Source: Plakobranchus ocellatus (taxonomy: Eukaryota > Mollusca > Gastropoda > Plakobranchidae). From it: DNA of 64,000 nt. The stretch lies in NCBI GenBank assembly GCA_019648995.1, contig BLXT01001042.1, positions 1,421,841-1,485,840 of the forward strand, read 5' to 3'. The translations under genes and the position numbers were made by a program. The notes below the pieces were generated by a model, which was not told where the DNA came from, ran no database searches, and saw only the letters and a program-made list of their open reading frames with translations. This document shows positions 40,163 through 52,600 of the stretch, piece after piece (the stretch's first letter is position 1; every line of letters starts with the position of its first letter).

Positions 40163-40525
40163 TTGGTGAAAAATGATGCCATGGTTAGTAAGTATACCTA
40201 TATTTCCATTAGCTTGGGTGCATTTAAAGTCATGAATTTGCAAGGCTGTTTTTGCTTGCGCAGGTGCAAAGCTTCCATTCAGATTTCTGGACGTCTGTCA
40301 GGATGTGCTCTCTCTAGTTTGGCAAAGGATAGATCTATCTGGTTCTTCCGAATAAGTTGGCTTGAATTCCAGCAACCCTTTCACCCTAAAAAGTACAAGC
40401 TATACATTAAGACCCAATGTGTCAACAAAAGTTTGAAAATGAAGCACAGTTTGAACCATAAGATGAAATTGTCTTTTGACCAAGACATTGCCTATAGTGA
40501 CTTGAATGAAAGCTGGAATGTCTGA
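40163..40525 (+). other. 120-codon open frame, unrecognised, probably not a gene
   Basis: One ATG-started frame of 120 codons in a locally less AT-rich patch just upstream of a LINE 3' half. It is rich in lysine, serine and leucine and has a cysteine-containing middle (QGCFCLRRCKAS). I see no family motif, signal peptide or splice context. It could be a worn part of a repeat that joins the LINE. Confidence 0.2.
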
Positions 40526-40839
40526 ACAATATTTGAGACAGGAAAGGTCAGTTTCAGAAATTTTGTGGTCCATTGACCAGATTTTCAGATTTACCAAGAC
40601 CAGATGAACAACCAGTGGAGGACGCTAGACATAAACTGGGAGTATCAATCATGTTATCTGGAGCATTCCAAAAGACCATGATTTCCTGGGAATAACATGG
40701 ATCAAGATTTATCTTGCATCATTTACCATCTAGGCTTGAGGAATTAACCTGAGTATCATCCAGTGCTTACTGTCTGCCCCCCCCCCCCCCCTCTAAAATC
40801 ACAATGGTTGAGAGCACAGAGCAATTTCTTTAACCAGTT

Positions 40840-41668
40840 GTGGGGATCCTTAATAGTGAAATGATTTTAAGAGGATATTTCAGGCTTAAAAGTAAATGGA
40901 GAAAATCTTAAAATCTCATGTGTGCCAATGATGCGGTTTTAATAGCATTAGCAGAATCTGGTCAACAACTTTAAAAACTGTTGTTTTAAAGAGTGAAAGA
41001 ATGGGCCTGTCTTTGAATGTGAAAAAAAAAAAAAGAAAATGAAATGCAGTCATCTCAAGATATCCTCAGACCCCAAATGTAATCTCAAGAGCAAAGGTGA
41101 AAAAATCAAGTAAGTTACAAAATTCAAATATATTGGCTACCTTACAGACGGTAGATGCACAAGTGAAATAAGTATGAAGTAAAAGAACAGACATGTCCAA
41201 AGATACATTCCAAAAAATTAAACCTATGCAGACAAACAGAAACATAATAAGCAAGCCATAAAATAAGGGAAACGAAAACATGTATGGTCAGATGGTAAGC
41301 AATAAAGAAGGAAACAGATAGAAAACTGGAAGCATTAGAAAGTGGTTTAGCATATTATGGGCAGGAAAAAGTCTGATGCATTCGTACTTAAAGAAGCAAA
41401 TGTTGAGCAATCATTAATTAAGAACTATAAGATGGAAAGCAAGTGCAATAAAAGACAATTTTCCTACACAAAGGTTTGGAACATTTAGCAATTATTGGTA
41501 ATACTAAGATTGAAGGAAAATGCAATAGAGGTGGACAAAGAGCAACTTTTATTGAAAGTCTCAACCGAAGGGCAATAAGTAATTGAAGAAAAACTTTATT
41601 GACTGAGAGCAGGTTTGAGTGGACAAACATGATCGTCCATGTCTGTTACAGACAGGGCACCCAAAGAA
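40840..41668 (+). mobile_element. RTE-like LINE, 3' portion, decayed
   Basis: It begins with an NSEMILRG-type stretch, runs through LKVNGENL and a VLIALAESGQQL-like segment (about 40940-40970), then GLSLNV before an A run. PKCNLKSKG and later a SNYRL-type decayed region and FIESLN follow, ending near the worn GTC-TGTTACAGACAGGGCACC tail at 41668. Stops and frame changes are frequent. It parallels the copy at 26886-27625 and starts close to the point where the 15560-17485 copy stops. Confidence 0.8.
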
Positions 41669-41754
41669 GTATTAGGTAGATCAATGTGTCATTGTGTGTT
41701 TTTTATTTGAAATATTCGTTACATCAAATTACTCCCTTGTTAATTTTTAAACTT

Positions 41755-42140
41755 AATGATAGTCCTTATGCCACTAGGCTCTACACTATCTTCTATTTTC
41801 CATTCTCAACTTTTGCACTGAAATCATCGATGATGTCCTGGGATTTTAGACAACCCTTTACTTTTTCTATTTCTCATAAACTTTTTCTACTTTTACATCT
41901 TTGCTAACAATAATCACTAAATCAGATGATAGTGCATATACTTGAGTAACTCGTAAATTAAATGGTTTGGCTACCAGTTTAGCTATGACTACTCTACCTA
42001 AAATTGTAAACCAGCCTCCCAGACTTTTCGTCGTTTTATCAAATAAGATATTAACACCTCTTTCATGTACTCCCTCCCCCCGAGTTTGAGTTTTCCATGG
42101 TAGCCTACCATCCCCTTTCCATAGGGTTTTACATTCCATA
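41755..42140 (-). mobile_element. RTE-like LINE, endonuclease N-terminal fragment, decayed
   Basis: On the minus strand the 90-codon frame at 41867-42139 contains HERGVNILFDKTTKSLGGW, then a VVIAKLVAKPFNL segment and VYALSSD, typical of the endonuclease start of these LINEs. It aligns by eye with the 17100-17440 part of the copy at 15560-17485. It abuts, within about 90 bases and in the opposite orientation, the 3' end of the copy ending at 41668. Confidence 0.82.
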
Positions 42141-42740
42141 TTAATACCTTTAATATTTCCTTCATATTATTATATTAATTTTGCAAGCAGATTTTGGATG
42201 ATAATCTGGAGCCATCTTCTTGCATATGCCTATCTTTGCTAAACGTGAGATTTGGATTCACATCACAAACCTCCTTAACATTATCAAATGAGATGTGTGT
42301 TTGTTTTGATTCAATGGTTAATCTTACAAAAATACAGCATTGAGTTCCCCTTGCCTACTGCCAGTTTATGTGTGGGATTTCTGCTAACCTTTGTTTTGTA
42401 ACTAACCCACTAGGCAGTGGGGATCTATATCAGTTGGCCTAATAATAATAGTAATTAGGATCTTCTGCCCTTCTCAGGTCTTAATTTAGTCTACTACTAG
42501 GTTCCATTAACCTCCTCGTCAATTAAAGATTGATGGGGTTACAGGTTTAGTCACCGATTGTCTGCCAGATGCAGTATGACATCAAACCCATGACCTAATT
42601 TGTGTACTTAAAAATTTTTTAAAAATAGAAATAATATCAAAGAGAATTTTCCAGAAATGAAGGATCATTTACTAAATCACTCTCTTTTTCTTTGCAATAG
42701 TTACTGTCATACAAAAAATTTAGAATGCAACGTTTTCAAT
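42141..42740. other. Spacer, no gene; possible SINE-like piece
   Basis: The segment 42395-42600, read on the minus strand, has ATGGGTTTGATGTCAT, which is loosely box B-like, within a less AT-rich patch. No box A partner was found, so this is weak. Confidence 0.25.
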
Positions 42741-45700
42741 GCAAAGTTTATTGTACTCAAAATAAAATAAAAATTGTCAAATGATCAAAAAGCGTAATGG
42801 CTATGAAACAATGTTTTAAGTAAAACTCATACTTCAAGGTAAGTTTGTGTGAGAAATATGGAGTGCCACTACAAATGTGACATTCTGCAGAAAATGTGCA
42901 ATCAAAAAAGGTTTTATGCTTTCTCAAGAGCAGATTGAAAACATAATGCAAGACTTCCCCAAAATTTTGCGGGGAAAAAAAAGAATTGGTTTTTTTTTGT
43001 GCTATCACTAAACAAAAAATTGAGTTCACCACAAGATCAGGGCAAGCTTGAAAACCATAGTCAAATCTATCATCTATCTTGTCAAAAGAGGCTATTTGTG
43101 TTTGTCCAAGGAAGATAATTTTTTAAAGAACTGCATACATTTCTCAGCCTTTCCACAAAATGTGCAATAAATAATTGCTAGTTTAAGAATGCAGTGGTTT
43201 TCCTAAAGTGACTATTATGTAAGAAATTTGGTCATAGAAATAAATTTAAAGGAGGAATAATACATACATCTAAAATAAGAAACACTAAGACCAGTCAGAT
43301 GAGTCTGACATTGCAAGTAAGCTTTCAGAGAAAAAAGTTTCAAATAGTGCTTGGCTCATTATATCGTCATAGTTTTTCAGGCTATATTTAATGGTTCAAA
43401 ATATTCATACTAAACTACCTGTACTTCCTTAAATTCAAATCCCATGGGAATTAATCAACCTAGAGGTTAATAATGCCCCATGTTCTTCCATGTAGAAGGG
43501 ATATCCAGAGTGAGAAAAGATTAGAACAAGGAGACATTTTTAAGTGCTGCCCACAGTGACATTGGCTTTGCATAATCAAAGCCAAAAACAAGGGGAAAAA
43601 ATCTGTTGAAATTACTGTAATTTAGACTTACCAAGTGAAATGCCCAGTATCAAGAATAATTGGTTATGAAATAAAAAAAAAAAAAACGAGGTCGACGAAT
43701 AATGGTAATATGGCACATACTGGATAATTAAACAATTATAAGCATATAGCTTTCCAAAGCAAGAGTTTTTGCACGAACAGTTTTATGGAATCAAACAAAA
43801 AAAAATGTCCTAATATCTTCCAATCACAATATACAAGTTTTAAAAAGACAATGTAGGCTCTGAATTAAAAAAAAAACAGGAGCAACAAAGTTTACATACA
43901 AAAATCTTTTTTTTCAAAGGTTGAAAAGAGATAACTTTAATAAATAAATATTTTTTTTTTCCAAGGAAACATTCATAAAGACAGTGTATTCTAAAAATCT
44001 TTAGAGAAAAAGCAAAATCACAAGTTAAAGTTTAAAAATAAGCAAGACGACGACAATGGCCCTGTCATCATTTTTAAAGTACAGTATGTGCATTGTTGCA
44101 GGTTTACTGGATTTTATTTATTTATTTATTTTTTTTTTTTTGGACAAAGTGGCTTAACATTGTCTTCTATCTTGATTTTGCCTTTTTATGGTTAAAATTG
44201 CCAAAGGTATACCTCATGATGTATGCGACACTGGTATTGGGAAAAATAGGGTAAATGCTTACATAATGAAATATCAAGATTGATTGAGGAATACTGGTAT
44301 ACTGTGGCAATGATGAATAATTTGCATTTTTAGCTTTATTCATAAATCCTGTGCATTACATGTAGGGCTCATTTCAAGGTGGTCGTTTCATATCCTCCTT
44401 AAAGTGATCTTTATTTATAGAACTTACACAGCATGTCTACATTTAAAATCGTCATCTTTGTGCATCTTGGACTCCAGATATCTGTCAGGACTAATTGGAA
44501 TGAAATTTTCAAGAATCAAAAAAACATCAGAGAGCACAGTCTTTGCAAAAGAACACAAAAGCACACAGAAGCTCAGTTTTTTGGTAGGACAAACAATGTA
44601 AAAAAAAAAGATATTTCATATATATCATTAAAAATAAAAACAATAATCAAGGTAATCTTCATGAAAGAAGGAATACTGGAAAATGAGGAATAAGCAACAG
44701 TACAAAGCTCAACATTGAGAAGCACAAAAAAAACCCTATTTTTGAATATTTCAGCTACTGCCAAATGGTGGACTCCAAAATTGTTTACTTTTTTTCACTG
44801 TGGTTTGAAAAAAAGGATAATTAATTACGAAATAAAAAGGACTAAGTATAATTCATATAAAACTAGGTATTAGCAGTGGACCGATGTGAAAAAAAGTTGG
44901 TATGTATTTCTTTACTTTGGGGTGAATGAACTTAAAGTGTTGATGGTCGACCACTTTTTTTAGTGATTTTGTCATCATAGTAATGTTTGAAAGTTACTTG
45001 GTTAATTTACACAGCAAGGACGCACCCAGAGTTGAATTATTAAAAAATAAAGCTCCATTACACTCACAAACTCAATATATATGCATTGATAAGTCCAATT
45101 TTTTCAGATATGGCTAGTAAAAAATTTTTCAAAGATAATGATGACAACTCACACTTTGTCACACTCTGTTATCAAACTTTAATGCACCAATTCTGTAAGT
45201 AAAAATCACAATGTAAGATGGATCCAAAGATAATTACAAGAAGAGATGGATAAGTGTCATTCAGTATTGGAATACAGCGTGCAAAACTTGTTTGTGTTAG
45301 AGTCCATTGGCAAAGCCACATCCAAAAAAAGCTACAGCTGTATTTGAAGCAAAAAGTTTATGTCTTGGAATCTTTGCTTACAAATCCTACACCACAGTTC
45401 AATCATGCACATGTTTAAAGAACCATCTGACCAATCTCCATTAGACACTATTTTAGAAAATGGTCGAGGAAAAATGTTCATACCATCTGCAGTGACGCTG
45501 ATGCACCAGCACACACTGAAACTTTTTCTTTACAGAAAAAAACTCATTCTTTTGCACAGATACTTAACACCTCAAATCACAATTATTCACATGTACAAAC
45601 ACCACATTGAAAAACACCAAAAAAGGTGTCTGACTGCCACTTCAAAAGACTTGAAATCCATGAGCACCGTTTTCAATCATGATCAATTGTACCTCTAAAG

Positions 45701-46621
45701 ACAGTGTAACATTTATAAATTGATTCAGGTAAAGAAAAACATCTTCAGTCCAGAGGTGTGCCTTCAAGCAAAAATAACGACAGCATCAACAACCTGCTTT
45801 TCCCCATGCCAGCAAAGAAGCATGTGTTTTTTCTTAATCTATTTGTTAATTGTTTCAGTAATGATCTTGCTACTTATCATCAATAAGCATTATGTTTTCA
45901 CAAATTATGAACTTTCATATTCATCATAGAAAATGCTTTCATGCATATATAATGTAAAAAGCGGTACATGTACATAGCTGTGCTGTTTTTTTTATGAAAC
46001 TGCTGGAAAGTAAATGTTGTCATCATTTTATTTTTTATTTTAAGGCACAAATTGACCAAACTTTTATAGCACTAGCTTATCCAGATGGTAAATGATGTTA
46101 AAAAAGCTTCAGTATTTGAACTGCTCCATTCTTAGGTGGTGCTTTTGCCATTCAACTGTCTTCCTTGCTTGTACACTTAACTTCAGCAAAAAAAATCAGA
46201 ACATTGCAAAATACAATATTTTTTTATCATATTTAGATGATTATGTCATTCACAATGGTGATCTAAAAAGCACAGTAAGACACATACTATATTTTTTTAT
46301 CTTCAGCTTATGAGAATACATTACTATCAAAATAACTGTTTTCAATGACTTAATATCTAATTATGAATTTGAAAAAAAACTAATGTAAAGCTGGGTGCTG
46401 CTTAGTGTCAATCATCATAAAACACAGTAAAAATAATTTCAGTATAAAATTTGTTGTCCTGGTTAAACATTTCTGTTTTTGGCTTTCCTAAAAAGTTGCA
46501 AGACTTATATTTTCTGTATTCTTTAAAATGAAGACTGGGCCATAGACATTGTCTGCTACCGAATACAACAACTTTTCCTAGGGGGTTTAATTAATTTCTA
46601 TGAATAGTATTAAAATGGTGG
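42741..46621 (-). other. Likely ARMT1 3' UTR and downstream spacer
   Basis: Minus-strand AATAAA signals lie close to the stop (TTTATT on plus at 46027-46032) and far from it (42747-42752), so the 3' UTR is either about 0.6 kb or up to 3.9 kb. The 60-codon minus frame at 45332-45514 (GMNIFPRPFSK, SDGSLNMCMIELWCR) looks less AT-biased than its surroundings and follows a TTTCAG, but I cannot assign it. Confidence 0.4.
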
Positions 46622-49600
46622 TTAAGTTTCTCTATGTTCACAGGTGCTAATGATGGCCCAATCACCATTAATCATCCAGTTCTCGTCTTCTTCTTCTGCC
46701 TCTTGAACCTGTCCCGACCTAAGTCCAACCACACAGTCACACTTCAGAGTTCTCAATGAGCATAAAGGGGCAGGGTGAAATCCTCGAAGAGCACTTTCAA
46801 ATTTTGTTGTCGTGTCCCATTGCCGGTCTGACACCAGTTTTCTATAGTTGAGATCACCCTTGAACAGAATCAAATCTGATTGAGAGAGGCAGGCATAAAG
46901 GTCTGGACTGACCTTGTGCATTTCATTGTAGGAATTTGGCATGGTCCAGAAATCATGCAACTCTACTGTCCAGGTGTTTGCCTCAAGATAAGCTCTCCAG
47001 CGCTCACACAGCTCACTGATGGCTATATGATTCATTCGTGACATAGTGTTCAGTGTCCAGTCCCAGTCTGCAAGAGTCACATCGGACACAAACCATGGAA
47101 TGGACTTAGCATGAAAGACAATCTGAGAGGCCAAACCTGAAGTGATCAGAAACTCAGCAAGGCACAAGTCAGTGACCAGCTCAAAGCCAGCATTGTCTAG
47201 AACTATGTCCACTTGAGCTGAAAACATGGAAAATAAAGATAATCAAAATGTAAAAAACTTTAAACGAAATGCACATTTTGTTTCTAAGCAATTACAAATG
47301 AATAATCGGCTCAGTTATCTCTGTGGAGTTTTTAGGGACTTGTTCAAACTATTAGAAAAAATCCTTTTTGAAGTTTGAAGAGAATGAAATTTCATTTGCA
47401 TGTTGAATAGATAATTGCCCCTCTACAGTCCAAATGTTGCCTTTGAATGTTTCCAATTGTTAAAAACAGCCTGAAATTTCTCCCCATAAGCTTTACAATG
47501 CTGGAAGCTGCATTGAAATTCAAGAATTTCAAATTCATTTTTTAGAGTTTTGCTTGCAACATACCACATTTAGACACTGGTATCTACACAATTTGTTCCT
47601 CTTCTTAAAACAAGGTTCTAAAACACACAGGGGCATGCACTCTCTATAATATGTATGTTATATACATGCAAAAAAAGCCAGTGTTGAGTTCTGGGGGCTT
47701 GGATTGCATAAACTGTGTTGATGCAGGTCAACAGATGCACGTACAAATACTTGATGCTCAAACTTGATGTATGTGGCAGTCATGCCAGAGACTCAGGTCC
47801 TTCCCTCTATAACGTCATCAACTTTCAAAGCAGCAGAATAGCAACTTGTCAACTCATGAAATTCTTTATCAGTAAAAACACAGAGGGTTCAGTTGGAGGA
47901 TCTACTTGGCCATTATTAAAGTCAAGTCAACAACAACTTACTAGTCTAATTTTTACAATACTAACAAGGCCATACAGTCAAAACCTCAAAAGCCGAAGTC
48001 CGATTATTCGAATTTTTCATAAACTGAAGTATTTGCGATCTGAGGTTTTTTTTTCTTCTTTGGCTTTGTAAAGTTCGAACTCATTATTCGAAGTCAAAGA
48101 AAGTCGATTCTCATAATTCGAAGCCCACACTGCCACAAACCGCAAAAAGAAAAAAAAATGTTTCCCTTTCACCATCCCCAAAACAATGCCAATCAGGTTG
48201 AATCACCGTTTCAACAAAGCGGGTCTACTCCAGGGAGTGCCATTAACAACAAGAGAGATAGGGGAGGGCTCAAACTAGCTTGAGAGGAGGGAAGTGGGGT
48301 GCCGAATGCAGGCCTAGAGCGGGCACGCGAACTGCCTGTACCACACACTGCCACTGGCTCAGGAACCTTTCGCTGCAGTCACGCTAGGTCTAGATCATGT
48401 AATAAGGCAATAAATGAATAATAATTTCACACACAGTCAGCTGCAAGCGCAGGAAAGGGGAGATGGTGTAGGCACTGTAAGCTCGGGGTGAGACAAGGTG
48501 GGCTAGGCGTGACTGGAGTGAGAGGCACTGTGCCTTTTTTTGTTTTGTTTTTAATTCCTGTCGATACTGATACCAGTAACGTGGGCGCCTAGAGGCTAGC
48601 ACTGCATCCACCGTCTGGTCCCACTATTACATCAAACACACACACACACACACACACACATGTACGCCGGTCAGCGTCACAGCATCCCGACACGTGTGTA
48701 TCCGATTAGATCTAGATCTATCACTTGTTGCACTGCTACTCACGTGGTAATGACGCATTACAAATTTCTCCTCGTTTTTTAATAGATTTTGAATTAAACT
48801 TTGAACAGCTTCGTATTTTCTACAATTGAAAATGGCATCACTAAGAATTAAAAGTTTGTCATCGAGCAAGGCACTGATGACATGCGCAGCTCATTTTTTT
48901 CATTTGAAACCATGTTGTGAGGAGAGCCAGGCAGACTGTCATCACTGACCACTTTAAGAATAAAGCTGCCAACTAAGCCAAATAGTCAATACAACCATGG
49001 CCCTTTTCAGGGCCAAAAAATAAACAAACAAAAAGGGGAAATGGGTTTGAGGTCCATGAGTATTAAAGCGGGAGAGAGCCGTTCTTTTCGTTCAATTTTT
49101 TATCAAGGGAAGTAACCAGGTAATAATTAGTGGTGTTTAAGACCCCCGAATTTTAATAATTCGAAGTCTTATAATACGAAGTTGTGGTCCATTCCCACGT
49201 ACTTCGAATTATGAGGTTTCCACTGTATTCTCTCTAAATAGGACACCCTAAAAAGATCTAGTCAAATAACAAAGATTTAGTTAAAAACAATTGGATAAGG
49301 TGCAAACTGACAAACTACAATACACTCCTGATAACTGGACATTCAAGGGACTATGGCATATAAATTATGGTAAGATAGATCCTTGTTACAGCAGTTCCTT
49401 CCCTGTAACTTCGAGTGATCTCAAAGAACTACAAAAAAAAAAGGCAGAGAATAGCAAAATAACCTGAAAAGGCTGGTGTTATTTCATTTGCAAAAATTTA
49501 GATGGTCACAATAAGTTTCAAGTGATTTTGGCTTAGCTTCTAGTTTAAATGATTTCAAGGTTTGTCAAAGTAAGACCTAAATAAGCCAAGATAAGCAGAC

Positions 49601-52600
49601 ACACTTGAATCAAAGAATTACATAAAGCATTGTTTTTGATTCTAATGTTTTTTGTGCAAAGCAAGGTTAGACTTTTTTTTTGGGGGGGGGGGCAACCATA
49701 CAACCTGTCAGTTCTCTTTACCCCTATCCCAGGCTTTATGAAAGCAAACAGTTTGAGCTGAAGAAACCCACAGTTCAAAACAGAAAGAGACCATATATGT
49801 CTGGAAGATTAGCATCTCTCTAAGAGACAAAGAAATCGATTGTAAAAAAACTGAGTCTAGCAATGTAAGAAAATTCGTATTAGAAATGACAATGAGAGAT
49901 GCCATTGTCAAATTATGAGATATTAAATTATGCACATTGTACCTGGCTTCCCTTTTGTATCAAAAACTTTGCGAAGAATCTGATATACAGCATCACTCTC
50001 ATCAATTAACAGCTTGTGTTTAAGGACTTTGAGGTGTATCACTGGATTGTGATCATGAGATTGTACTTGCCCAGCTGATATAGACAAGTCACATTTGTTT
50101 CCCCACAGAGACACCTGTAAAATTTTAGAAATATATAGAATAATGGAATAACTTGGTCCAATTAATATTATCATCTTTTTTATCTAGAAATCTAGTATCA
50201 GAGTTTTCAGGATTATTAGTCATGTCCTGTCTTTGGTTTTACTTTTCCTGTCACACTATCATCAATTTCTAATGTATCAACCTCGTTTTAACACTTTGTT
50301 CCAAAAAATCCCATTGAAGTCAAGATTTACACTTCAATTTGTAAGTTAGATCAAGGCATATTCAATATGTAAGACTGTTGAAGAAAACTATCCATTTTTA
50401 ATAGCCTCTATTATGCTTTATTGCCTTTTTGAATATAGCATATGTGCAAGCAAAGTTGAAATGGCCTGCAACAAGAGATCAAAATTTTGTATTGGCCTGC
50501 AAGAGGACCTACTGTTTCTTTGCCCTTTTGAGCCCTGAACCCCCAAGGCTTGAAACTCTTCCATCCTGGCCTCCCCAGCATTATGTCTATGATCTTAGTA
50601 CATGATAAATTATTGCCTATGACTTTGTAGCATAAGTTAGCGAAATCAACAAAATCAATGTTTCTTGGGCCACAACCTGAATCAATAAATATTGACTGAT
50701 TTGGCTGAAATTATTTATTCCACCCTTCAATGTTTGTGTACCCAGGCGCTTGAAGGATACGCCCACCTTGAGCTGCTTGTAGATCTCTAGGTTTCAGCTT
50801 ATCTAGATCTAGATCTAAATTATCATCCAAGTCTAGAGATTCATTATCGGAAATAGATTCTAAGTCACTATCAGGGTAGTCCTCATCATTTTCACAGTCT
50901 AATTTTGAAAAATCCTTAAATTGATTTATAACTTCTTTAGCTGTAAACAATGTCTTCCTTCTATGTTTTGACCCAGATGGCCCTGGCTGTTCACCATCAC
51001 TTTCCATTATAAAATGTCCACGTTTTACACAAAGAAACACTCACATGAAATCCATGCCTGTTCGTTTGAATATTAGTAAAGGTGAACATGCTAGGGTGTT
51101 TCCTGATTGGCTATAATTCTAAATAAACTGAGAGGAGTTCACACACACCAGTAAACCGGTGGCTAAGCATGGATGCCATTTTGTTTGCCCGCAGTTTATC
51201 GGTCGACAGGGCTCAAAAGGTTAAGAACAATAAATATATATACATATATGTAATATATATTTTCCTGTCATCTAAATATAGTCTAATCTAGAATAATATC
51301 TTAATTTGATCAAATTCTAAGTGTGGAGTCAACTTCATCTACATCTACAAAAGGCTAGAAACTAGATCTAGAAAGCGAAATATGAAATCAGATGACTTGG
51401 TCTTGAGTAATAAAAGCTATATCTAGACCAAACAAAATATAACAAACCATCTAATCTAACCTTGAAATCTACAAAAATGAATGCCTCTATATGTAAATTA
51501 AATTTGACCATAATGAAAAAAAAATTACAAGTCATAAACATTCTAATAAGAAAAAAAAGATTCTTGAACAAGAGCTTGGTTCACCTCAATCTGGAATCAA
51601 TACATTTGGGCCTGAACAAAATCTTGATTAGATCTATCCACAGTTACATGTCAAGTAATCCTATATCTAGACTGAGTGAAAATGGAAGTTAGAAATGTTT
51701 TTCTCACAATAAATCCACACATTTGAAAGTAAACTTCCTTTACAATGAAATTATGAGAGCACATCAAAGCACAAGCCTGAGGCTGGGTTTAAGTCAAATC
51801 TTAGATCTAATCCAGGAGAATTGACTAGCTTGTATCTCTTGTAGATTTCTTGGACACAGCTTTGCTTGTAAACAATCTTTCCACTTTTTCAAACTTTCAG
51901 ATTGATGGAATAACGGTTCTGGAATTTCAAACTCGGATTTCTTACACTTGAGCAATCAATGAAGCAATGCCTATGTTTCTCTCTTTTTTTTAAAATTCCC
52001 CAAGGGACATCACTCACAAATAATTTATGCCTAAAAAGATACCGAGTCGTATGGAGATTTTCAAGCTTTTCACTCTCTGTCTTACAGGGATTTCACAGTT
52101 GTATGCAACCATTTATGTTATTCATCCATACTTTTAAAGACTTTACTTTAACTGCTTATAACTTTCTAACTGCAAAAGATAGCTTGAACAAAGGATATAT
52201 AACAAATTGGAGGAAACTGAATGTGCAAAAGTTGTTTTTTTAATTCATGTCAGATACAAATGACCCTAAAATTGATGAACTTGATTGAGAAACATGCCTG
52301 TTGTGACAAGAGTGTCAAATTCTAGATTGCACACCTAGGGCAGGCATAGGTTTTTTTTTATCTCTGGGTCAATCCATCTCATATAATTGCAATAGTCTCA
52401 TCATCGGCAGAAAGTCAACAAAGACTGAAATAACAAGAAAGGCACTCTTATAAGTCCTAGCACCATAATTGAAACAACCATCAGTCACTCCACCCCACTC
52501 ATCCCTTCCCTCTTCTGTCAATCAAGCCATAAAACAGGCCTAATCTACAAGTCCAAGCACTAAACAAGCCAGCATGCTGATTGCACACAGTGTCTCTCAC

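Noticed and set aside
45360-45698. 112-codon plus-strand frame near the ARMT1 3' end
   Set aside because: No recognisable motif or splice context; rich in His, Lys and Leu as expected from noncoding DNA.
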